From NCBI GenBank assembly GCA_023442845.1, contig JAEZXC010000038.1, forward strand, positions 1 through 7,514: a stretch of DNA of 7,514 bases. The letters run 5' to 3'. Shown in pieces: positions 1 to 5,839 of this stretch. The notes beneath the pieces were generated by a model. That model did not search any database. It was given only the letters and a program-made list of their open reading frames with translations, and was not told the origin of the DNA. How positions within the stretch are numbered: position 1 is the first letter of the stretch; each line of letters begins with the position of its first letter. This DNA is from Actinomycetes bacterium. Its GTDB lineage: Bacteria > Actinomycetota > Actinomycetes > Actinomycetales > Demequinaceae. A program made the translations under genes and the position numbers.

Positions 1-564
1 TTCGACCTCACGCAAGTCGAGAACCCCGTGTCGTCGCAACTGTTCAACGAGGTCGTAGGCTCGCTCGCCGGCGCCTTCTCGAGGTACGTCAACAGCCCCG
101 ATCGCGAGGCTCGCATCACGCGGATCCAGTCCGATGCGGTTGGCTTCGCCCAGTCGCTGAGCGCTGAGATCGAGTCCAACTATCACTGGACCGAGCAGCG
201 CGGCCTCACGATCTCGTCCGCGACCATCATTTCGATCGAGTACGACGAGGACACGACGGCACTCCTGTCCGACGTCCGCAAGGCCGACGCTCTGGGTGGT
301 CGCCGCGGCGATGCGTTCCTCAAGCAATCAGTTGCGCGAGGCGTTGAGTCAGCGGGCGAGACCGGAGGCGGCACTGGCCTTGCCATGATGGGCATGGGCA
401 TGAGCGCCATGGGCAACCTTGTCGGAGCAGGCGGTGGTGGAACTGAGGCTGCGGCCCAGGCCGACCCCGCCGCGCAGCTCGCTCAGTACAAGAAGATGCT
501 CGACGACGGCCTCATCAATGAAGAGGACTACGAGGCTCTCAAGAAGAAGGCGCTGGGTATCTAA
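1..564 (+). CDS. SPFH-domain protein with C-terminal SHOCT motif (5' partial, YdjI-like)
   Basis: The frame is open to the left edge, so the visible 187 codons are the C-terminal part of a longer protein. A GTG at 28 could start an ORF, but no ribosome binding site precedes it, and the nine upstream codons (FDLTQVENP) read as a natural continuation. The visible part covers the end of an SPFH/Band-7-like domain: a helical stretch with GSLAGAFSRYVN and FAQSLSAEIES, then a beta segment ending SIEYDEDT, then a helix containing RKADALGGRRGDAF. A Gly/Met-rich linker follows (about nt 364-438), then a SHOCT-type helical hairpin (nt 472-561; key residues LAQYKKMLDDGLINEEDY). SHOCT motifs are short oligomerisation or targeting modules found at protein ends. 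This arrangement matches the YdjI/'virion core protein'-like family, encoded beside pspA in Bacillus subtilis. A cytoplasmic scaffold recruited to the membrane is inferred. The next gene starts 51 bases downstream and encodes the usual zinc-ribbon partner. Confidence 0.85.
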   Translation, partial: FDLTQVENPVSSQLFNEVVGSLAGAFSRYVNSPDREARITRIQSDAVGFAQSLSAEIESNYHWTEQRGLTISSATIISIEYDEDTTALLSDVRKADALGGRRGDAFLKQSVARGVESAGETGGGTGLAMMGMGMSAMGNLVGAGGGGTEAAAQADPAAQLAQYKKMLDDGLINEEDYEALKKKALGI

Positions 565-601
565 CGCGCGCCCGCAGGCGAAGCGATAGATGCCCTGTTG
601 T

Positions 602-608
602 GAGGTGG
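602..608 (+). promoter_or_regulatory. Ribosome binding site for the zinc-ribbon gene
   Basis: GAGGTGG lies seven bases before GTG 616. An in-frame TGA at 601-603 leaves no other start codon upstream, so this site fixes the start. Having a Shine-Dalgarno site here, unlike at the three transporter/membrane genes downstream, suggests this gene is translated from an operon mRNA shared with the SPFH gene. Confidence 0.7.
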
Positions 609-615
609 CTGCGCT

Positions 616-2010
616 GTGACAGGTGACAAAGCGACCAACATCGACGGCGCCCCGGGCGCGGACGGTGGGAGCGCAGCGAGCCCGGCGGGACCAGTGAGCG
701 CAGGGGGCGCGGCGAGCTCGGCGGGTCCGGCGGGCGCAGCGAGCCCGGCGAGCCCAACAAGCGCAGCGAGCCCGGCCGAACAGCTCCTTGAAACTCTCAA
801 GGACGCCGCTGCCACGGCTGAGGCGGACGAGGCCGACTCGCTCAAGCTTGCCACGCCCGCAGGCGGCAATGACGGCGTCAACAAGTGTCCCCAATGTGGC
901 GGGTCCGACGTTGCGTTTGTGACGTCCCGCACCGCACTTGTGTGCCGATTCTGCCGCTACGAATGGCAGCCCGAGTCTCTCGATGCGGCGCTCGGATTGA
1001 GCGAAAACATCGGCCGACTCAAAGGCACCGTCACATCGACCAATGCCGCTGATATTGAAGACGACGCGGCACTCGTCACGCTCAAGTGCGCTGGTTGTGG
1101 CGCTGAGGTCGTTATCGATACCGACCACAACCTCAAGGCCCGCTGCCACTGGTGCAAGAGCGTCCTCTCGCTCAACAACCGAATCGCTAACGGCGCCGTT
1201 CCGGACGGTATTCTGCCGTTCCGCATCTCGAAGGAAGAGGCAATGGCCTCGATCAAGGCCTTCGCGGACGAGCGCAAACGTTTCGCGTTGCCCGCATTTG
1301 CTGAGAGCTTCAAGCCCGAGAACATCATGGGCGTCTACTTGCCGTACATGACGGTGGACGGCAACATCAAGACGCGGTTTGACGGTTTTGGGGAGATCAC
1401 CGTTAGCTCACGCAGGATCAACGACAACGAGACCGAATACACGGTCAACTCCTTCAAGCTGGGGCTTGATTTGGACCTCGAAGTCGACGACCTCGTCGTT
1501 GAGACAGCCTCAAGCAAGGCGAACATCAACTCCGAAGTGTCGACGAACAACATCATCAACGCGCTACTGCCGTATGACGTGAAGAAGGTGGTGCGGTTCA
1601 ACGCGAACTACCTGGGTGAAGAGTTCACGTCAGAGCGTCGCGACCTCGACATCGACGAGGTTGAGCACTTTGCAGCGCAGCACTTCCTCACGATTGCGCG
1701 CAGTGCCGGCATGCCATCGATCCGCAAGTTCAGCCGGGGCGTGCGATGGGACGCCGAAGCAATCCACATCCACGGAAGTCGCTGGACCTCGGTGCTGCTT
1801 CCCGTGTGGCTTTATGGGTATGTCGAGACCCGTCGAGGGCGCCAAATCACGCACTACATTGCGGTGAACGGTCGCACCGGTTACACGATGGGCTCGGTGC
1901 CGATCAACTGGGCCAAGGCGCGCGCTGTGTCATGGGCCACCGCAATCGGCATCTCGATCGTCGCGTGGCCGATCGCCATTTGGCTCGCCATTGCGGATAT
2001 GTCGAGTTGA
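616..2010 (+). CDS. Tail-anchored membrane protein with two zinc ribbons (TFIIB-type zinc-ribbon protein, YdjG-like)
   Basis: The 464-residue product starts at GTG 616. Residues about 10-55 are an Ala/Gly/Ser/Pro-rich, probably disordered segment. A first zinc ribbon uses C91, C94, C110 and C113 (CPQCGGS...CRFCRYEW). A second uses C158, C161, C177 and C180 (CAGCGAE...CHWCKS). Residues about 190-430 form a soluble, mostly alpha/beta domain with no catalytic motif I recognise. One hydrophobic segment at about 437-460 is followed by only four residues, so the protein is probably tail-anchored with nearly all of it in the cytoplasm. It resembles proteins annotated as TFIIB-type zinc-ribbon or PriA-like, including B. 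subtilis YdjG; the PriA/TFIIB names come only from the zinc ribbon and do not indicate helicase or transcription-factor activity. The likely role, inferred from the neighbours, is to anchor the SPFH protein at the membrane. Downstream, the small membrane protein gene begins after 49 bases. Confidence 0.85.
   Translation: MTGDKATNIDGAPGADGGSAASPAGPVSAGGAASSAGPAGAASPASPTSAASPAEQLLETLKDAAATAEADEADSLKLATPAGGNDGVNKCPQCGGSDVAFVTSRTALVCRFCRYEWQPESLDAALGLSENIGRLKGTVTSTNAADIEDDAALVTLKCAGCGAEVVIDTDHNLKARCHWCKSVLSLNNRIANGAVPDGILPFRISKEEAMASIKAFADERKRFALPAFAESFKPENIMGVYLPYMTVDGNIKTRFDGFGEITVSSRRINDNETEYTVNSFKLGLDLDLEVDDLVVETASSKANINSEVSTNNIINALLPYDVKKVVRFNANYLGEEFTSERRDLDIDEVEHFAAQHFLTIARSAGMPSIRKFSRGVRWDAEAIHIHGSRWTSVLLPVWLYGYVETRRGRQITHYIAVNGRTGYTMGSVPINWAKARAVSWATAIGISIVAWPIAIWLAIADMSS
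671..776 (+). repeat. Imperfect low-complexity repeats in the zinc-ribbon gene
   Basis: The 16-base unit GCGCAGCGAGCCCGGC occurs exactly at 671-686, 734-749 and 761-776, with degenerate copies between. All lie within the reading frame and encode the (S/G)AASPA-type disordered segment. Spacings of 63 and 27 bases are both multiples of three, so copies can be gained or lost without breaking the frame. The repeats also keep long open frames on the opposite strand, which are not genes. Confidence 0.8.
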
Positions 2011-2045
2011 GTATGGGTGACGTGACGTCGATGAAGGCGGAGCAC

Positions 2046-2052
2046 GAAAGGA
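2046..2052 (+). promoter_or_regulatory. Ribosome binding site for the small membrane protein
   Basis: GAAAGGA lies seven bases before GTG 2060. It supports this short gene and its non-ATG start. The site is compatible with translation from an mRNA shared with the upstream zinc-ribbon gene. Confidence 0.7.
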
Positions 2053-2059
2053 CAGACGC

Positions 2060-2332
2060 GTGAGTGACGAATCAGGTGTCGGGGGCGCCGTTGTGGCGCT
2101 CATTGGCGCAGGACCAGCCGCAGGCTTCTTTCTCTACGCCGGCATCAAGACGAAGTACCGCAACCGCCACGCACGCTATAAGCCCGAGTCGACCGTCCAC
2201 CACGAGGTCAAAGACGCGCAGTTGCACGAAGAGCTGGTCAAGACGTTCAAGACGAAGCAGTCGCTGATTGTCGGACAGAACGCCTTCGCCGTCGATCGCC
2301 GCGCGCCGCAGGTGACAATCACCAAGGATTGA
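2060..2332 (+). CDS. Small single-span membrane protein, family not recognised
   Basis: The product is 90 residues, starting at GTG 2060 behind a good ribosome binding site. Residues about 7-28 form one membrane span rich in Gly and Ala (GGAVVALIGAGPAAGFFLYAG). A strongly basic stretch follows immediately (IKTKYRNRHARYK), so by the positive-inside rule the C-terminal two thirds should face the cytoplasm. That tail is charged and probably partly helical (about residues 48-70), ending in a short segment that may form a strand (PQVTITKD). There are no cysteines and no catalytic motif. It lies 49 bases after the zinc-ribbon gene on the same strand with no promoter box seen between them, so it is probably the last gene of the SPFH/zinc-ribbon operon. 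A role as a membrane partner or anchor of that complex is inference from position only. It is not the TPM-domain protein (YdjH) found in the B. subtilis operon, being far too short. Confidence 0.75.
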   Translation: MSDESGVGGAVVALIGAGPAAGFFLYAGIKTKYRNRHARYKPESTVHHEVKDAQLHEELVKTFKTKQSLIVGQNAFAVDRRAPQVTITKD

Positions 2333-2387
2333 CGCCTGCGAGAGCGGAGCCTAGGCAGCCCCGTGCGGATGCCAATAGATACAGCCC

Positions 2388-2399
2388 TATCCTCTTGTG
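2388..2399 (+). promoter_or_regulatory. Putative -10 box of a leaderless promoter for the MFS gene
   Basis: TATCCT at 2388-2393 is a TANNNT-type -10 box. Exactly six bases separate it from GTG 2400, so transcription would begin at or next to the start codon. No ribosome binding site is present and no convincing -35 box is seen. The same spacing occurs before the two other large membrane protein genes in this window. Confidence 0.55.
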
Positions 2400-3830
2400 G
2401 TGACCGTCGATCCCATGGACCCTGCTCTCGGCGAGCCGGAGTCCGTCGTCGAGCATCTCGGAGCGGTTGTCGCCGAAGGCCACGCGCACGACGCCCACGA
2501 CATCAGCGTCGGCACGAAGCGTCGCCTCGTGGACCTCGCCCCTCTGAAGGAAAGCCCCGCCTTCGCACGGCTGTGGGCAGGAACTGTTATCTCCGGCATC
2601 GGTGCCCAAATGTCGATCGTCGCGGTGGGGCTGCAGATCTACGCCATCACCGAATCGACCTTTGCGGTGGGACTCGTCGGCGGCATTTCCCTCATTCCGA
2701 TGATCGTTGCGGGCCTCTGGGGAGGCATGATCGCGGACGTCTTCGATCGCCGTCAGGTGATGATCGTCACGTCACTCGCGGCGTGGGTGTCAACGATCGC
2801 GCTCGTGGGGCTCGCCGTGTGGGATGTCGTCGAACAACGGCAAGGCGGTCATGCCGAGGTGTGGCCCTTTTACGTCGTCACCACGATCAACGCCGTAGCG
2901 GTGACAATACGCGGCGCCACGCATGGCGCCGTTGTTGGTCGCATCCTTCCCGAGCACCTCATCTCACGCGCCACCGCACTCAACGGCATCGCGTTTGGTG
3001 CAATGCTCACCCTCGGACCTGCGCTTGCTGGCGTCCTTGCCGCGTCGGTCGGTCTGCCATGGACCTTTGCCATTGACGCGGTGCTGTTCACGGCAGGCTT
3101 CCTTGGCATCTGGATGCTGCCCGCACTGCCCCGTCTGGGAGAAAGAGTTGAGGCCGGCTGGTCGGTGGTCCGTGAAGGGTTTGCGTTCCTGGCCACCGCA
3201 CCCAACATCCGGATGAGTTTTGTCGTCGACATCATCGCGATGACGTTTGGGCGTCCCTATGTCATGTTCCCCGCACTCGGCGCGCTCGTCGTCGGCGGGG
3301 GCGCATTGACCGTCGGGGCACTCACAGCGGCCGGAGCGGTCGGCACGATCCTCACGAGTGTGTTCTCAGGCTTCGTGACCCGCGTGCATCATCACGGCAT
3401 CGCAATCTCGCGCGCCATCATGGTGTTCGGGGGATTTGTCGTCATGTTTGGCGTTGTCACTCTCGCGATGGAACTCATCGAGCACGACGCCGGTGAGGGG
3501 TGGGCAGGTATCTACTGGCCCGCGCTCATTCTGTTGAGCGTTGCGCTCGCCGGCATGGGTGCCGCGGATGAAGTGAGCGCAATCTTCCGCCAGACGATGA
3601 TCATTCAGGCGGCTCCCGACGAGATGCGAGGCCGCCTCCAGGGCGTGTTCATGGTGGTCGTCACCGGCGGTCCTCGTGTCGGCGATATGTTTGCGGGCGG
3701 CCTCGCAACGGCACTCGCGCTGTGGAGCCCGACGCTGTTTGGCGGTGTCGCGATCATCGTCCTGATTGCGGTGCTCGCTCGGGTGCAGCGAACCTTCCGC
3801 GAGTACGACGCTCGTACCCCGACGCCGTAG
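2400..3830 (+). CDS. MFS exporter, EntS/DHA3-like (MFS_3 type)
   Basis: The protein has about 476 residues and 12 predicted membrane spans: roughly 60-82, 88-112, 120-142, 157-178, 194-216, 221-243, 272-295, 300-325, 335-358, 372-392, 412-440 and 443-463 (numbered from GTG 2397). The loop between spans 2 and 3 carries the MFS motif A form GGMIADVFDRRQV. The stretch FRQTMIIQAAPDEMRGRLQG before span 11 is typical of the EntS/TIGR00900 group of proton-driven exporters, which includes the enterobactin exporter EntS and macrolide or drug efflux proteins. Two tandem GTG codons (2397, 2400) can start the frame; 2400 is preferred because it sits six bases after TATCCT. A hydrophilic N-terminal extension of about 50 residues contains a His/Asp cluster (HAHDAHD). 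The substrate is unknown: no siderophore or antibiotic biosynthesis genes are visible. The ABC exporter gene begins 37 bases after the stop but appears to have its own promoter. Confidence 0.88.
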   Translation: MTVDPMDPALGEPESVVEHLGAVVAEGHAHDAHDISVGTKRRLVDLAPLKESPAFARLWAGTVISGIGAQMSIVAVGLQIYAITESTFAVGLVGGISLIPMIVAGLWGGMIADVFDRRQVMIVTSLAAWVSTIALVGLAVWDVVEQRQGGHAEVWPFYVVTTINAVAVTIRGATHGAVVGRILPEHLISRATALNGIAFGAMLTLGPALAGVLAASVGLPWTFAIDAVLFTAGFLGIWMLPALPRLGERVEAGWSVVREGFAFLATAPNIRMSFVVDIIAMTFGRPYVMFPALGALVVGGGALTVGALTAAGAVGTILTSVFSGFVTRVHHHGIAISRAIMVFGGFVVMFGVVTLAMELIEHDAGEGWAGIYWPALILLSVALAGMGAADEVSAIFRQTMIIQAAPDEMRGRLQGVFMVVVTGGPRVGDMFAGGLATALALWSPTLFGGVAIIVLIAVLARVQRTFREYDARTPTP

Positions 3831-3855
3831 CAAGGTCGCTGTCGGTCGCCTCACC

Positions 3856-3867
3856 TAGGCTGACCTC
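3856..3867 (+). promoter_or_regulatory. Putative -10 box of a leaderless promoter for the ABC exporter gene
   Basis: TAGGCT at 3856-3861 is followed by six bases and then ATG 3868. No ribosome binding site is present in the 37-base gap after the MFS stop codon. No clear -35 box is seen. The box makes the ABC gene independently transcribable although it sits close behind the MFS gene. Confidence 0.55.
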
Positions 3868-5781
3868 ATGTCTCATCCACCTGTCGGATCGCGCCGAGCG
3901 GCAACGGGTGCCGGCATGAGTGGGCGCGGACTGACCGGGGGAAGTCGTGACCCCGACGCTTTGCGCGCCGAGAATGCCGCCGCGCCTCACATTCCGCGCT
4001 TGTGGTCGCGCGTCGGCGAACTCTTCATCCCGTACCGGCGCCACCTGATCCTGACTGCGGCCCTTGTGCTGGCGTCGTCCGCTCTCACCGTTGTACCGCC
4101 GCTCATCGTGCAGCGAATCTTTGACCACGCGCTGTTCCCTACGGACGCGGCAGGCGCTGTTCTTGCGCCGCGGATGGGCCTGCTGACGGAACTAGTCATC
4201 ATCATGATTGCCATCTTCTTAGGGGCGGCGGGTCTCGGAATCTGGCAGACGTGGCTGACGTCGAGCGTGGGAAACCGGGTGACGGGGGACCTGCGAGTGC
4301 GGCTCTTCCAGCGCCTTCAACACATGGAGCTAGCCTTCTTTACGCGGACGAAGACGGGCGTCATTCAGTCGCGGCTGCAGAACGACGTGGGCGGGGTTGC
4401 GGGTGTCCTCACGACATTCGTGTCGAGCATTGTGGGCAATACGGCTACCGTCATCGCGTCGCTTATCGCGATGATCGTGCTCGACTGGCGCCTCACGTTG
4501 CTTGCTGTGGTGCTGATGCCCGGCCTTGTTGTGGCGCAGCGGCGCGTGGGTCTCGTGCGCCAGCGGATTGCCGCGCGCACCCAAGAGTCCTTGTCGGAAA
4601 TGACCTCGATCACGCAAGAGACGCTGTCGGTGAGCGGCATCCTCCTCAGCAAGGTCTACAACCGTCAACGTTTGGAACTGCAGCGCTACGCGGATGAGAA
4701 CCGCACACAAATTCGCCTGCAAGTGCAACAGGCGATGAGCGGGCAATGGTTCTTTGGCCTCGTCACCGTCATCATGTCGTCAGTTCCGGCCGTGATTTAC
4801 CTCGCAGCAGGTTGGTTGTTGACGGATGGCGACCCAGCCGACGCTGCCATCACCGCGGGCACGGTCGTGGCGTTCACGACCATTCAAGCTCGTCTCCTGT
4901 TCCCTCTCATGGCGCTGATGCGAGTCGCCCTCGAGGTGCAGACGTCCCGTGCGTTGTTCGCCCGCATTTTTGAGTACCTCGATCTAAAGCCAGCGATCGC
5001 CGATGCCCCCGATGCGAAGCCGGTAGACGCGGCGCCCGGTCCGGTGGGCCAGATCGAATTTCGCGACGTGAGTTTTCGCTATCCCGACTCTCCTCCCGAG
5101 CTGCGCGCGACGCTCGACGAGGTTTCGTTTGTCGCGAAGCCGGGTGAGACGCACGCATTCGTCGGCCCCTCTGGAGCGGGCAAGACGACGATCGTCTATT
5201 TGGCGGCGAGGCTCCATGAGGCGAGCGGCGGTGCGGTGCTGTTTGCGGGCGAAGACGTACGGCAGCTCAGCCAGGAGTCGGTCGTCGAACGCATCGGTGT
5301 CGTCACGCAAGAGACGTACCTCTTCCATGCGACGATCGCTGAGAACCTGCGCTACGCAAAGCCCGGCGCCACGATGGATGAGCTTGAACGCGCCTGCCGT
5401 GCGGCGAACATCCACGACGCGATTGTGAGCTTTGCCGAGGGCTACGACACCGTGGTGGGCGAGCGCGGCTATCGACTCTCGGGCGGCGAAAAGCAGCGCA
5501 TTGCGATCGCTCGCGTGCTGCTGAAGGACCCGCCCGTGCTCCTACTTGACGAGGCGACATCGGCCCTCGACACGGTGAGTGAGCGCGTTGTCCAGCAAGC
5601 GCTCGATGCCGCTGCCAAGGGGAGGACCACGTTGGTTGTCGCCCACCGCTTATCGACGATTGCCGACGCTGATGTGATCCACGTGGTCGACGGAGGTCGC
5701 ATCGTCGAGTCCGGCACTCACGCGGCACTCCTCGAAGCGGGAGGGACGTCCGCTCGTCTCGCGGCGGGGCAGTTGGCTTAA
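3868..5781 (+). CDS. ABC exporter half-transporter (membrane domain fused to ATPase, MsbA/multidrug-like)
   Basis: The 637-residue product fuses a six-span exporter-type membrane domain (about residues 60-350) to one nucleotide-binding domain (about 395-635). All ATPase elements are intact: A-loop Y405, Walker A GPSGAGKTT (433-441), Q-loop Q481, signature LSGGE (537-541), Walker B VLLLDE (557-562) with catalytic E562, D-loop SALD (565-568) and H-loop H593. With a complete site it could work as a homodimer; no second half-transporter is seen beside it. Families of this layout export lipids, peptides or drugs, and the substrate cannot be told from sequence. About 55 hydrophilic, Gly/Arg-rich residues precede the first span. 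The start at ATG 3868 is supported by TAGGCT six bases upstream; an in-frame ATG at 3916 is a weaker alternative. Together with the MFS gene it forms a pair of probable efflux systems, but shared function is inference. Confidence 0.92.
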   Translation: MSHPPVGSRRAATGAGMSGRGLTGGSRDPDALRAENAAAPHIPRLWSRVGELFIPYRRHLILTAALVLASSALTVVPPLIVQRIFDHALFPTDAAGAVLAPRMGLLTELVIIMIAIFLGAAGLGIWQTWLTSSVGNRVTGDLRVRLFQRLQHMELAFFTRTKTGVIQSRLQNDVGGVAGVLTTFVSSIVGNTATVIASLIAMIVLDWRLTLLAVVLMPGLVVAQRRVGLVRQRIAARTQESLSEMTSITQETLSVSGILLSKVYNRQRLELQRYADENRTQIRLQVQQAMSGQWFFGLVTVIMSSVPAVIYLAAGWLLTDGDPADAAITAGTVVAFTTIQARLLFPLMALMRVALEVQTSRALFARIFEYLDLKPAIADAPDAKPVDAAPGPVGQIEFRDVSFRYPDSPPELRATLDEVSFVAKPGETHAFVGPSGAGKTTIVYLAARLHEASGGAVLFAGEDVRQLSQESVVERIGVVTQETYLFHATIAENLRYAKPGATMDELERACRAANIHDAIVSFAEGYDTVVGERGYRLSGGEKQRIAIARVLLKDPPVLLLDEATSALDTVSERVVQQALDAAAKGRTTLVVAHRLSTIADADVIHVVDGGRIVESGTHAALLEAGGTSARLAAGQLA

Positions 5782-5827
5782 TGGGCGACAACGGCAGAAT
5801 TCCCTATTGGCACTCCGGGCAAACCGC

Positions 5828-5839
5828 TAGGGTCCACTT
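5828..5839 (+). promoter_or_regulatory. Putative leaderless promoter for the zinc-ribbon polytopic protein
   Basis: TAGGGT at 5828-5833 is followed by six bases and then ATG 5840. A possible -35 box, TTGGCA, lies at 5807-5812, giving a short 15-base spacer. No ribosome binding site is present. This is the strongest of the three promoter boxes because both elements can be proposed. Confidence 0.6.

Noticed and set aside
572..583. Possible hairpin CGCC-CGCA-GGCG region after the SPFH gene
   Set aside because: A four-base stem without a T-tract is too weak, and the ribosome binding site that follows suggests the transcript continues into the zinc-ribbon gene.
349..1149. 266-codon open frame on the minus strand, rich in Arg, Ala and Cys
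   Set aside because: It lies antisense to the SPFH and zinc-ribbon genes, which have clear domains. Its openness follows from GC-rich codon bias and the repeats at 671-776, and its RRARCARR-type sequence is typical of shadow frames.
2349..2356. GCCTAGGC palindrome after the small membrane protein gene, considered as terminator or operator
   Set aside because: The eight-base palindrome has no loop, no extended stem and no T-run, so it does not support a terminator, and no regulator gene is present to suggest an operator.
2363..3076. 237-codon + strand frame overlapping the MFS gene
   Set aside because: Its translation is dominated by Arg, His and Ser with no hydrophobic or domain pattern, while the overlapping frame encodes a clear 12-span transporter.
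3366..3854. 162-codon minus-strand frame at the end of the MFS gene
   Set aside because: Antisense shadow of the MFS C-terminal half; no ribosome binding site or domain is seen.
5303..5791. 162-codon minus-strand frame over the ATPase domain
   Set aside because: Antisense to Walker B and signature motifs of the ABC exporter; Arg/Pro/Ser-rich composition of a shadow frame.
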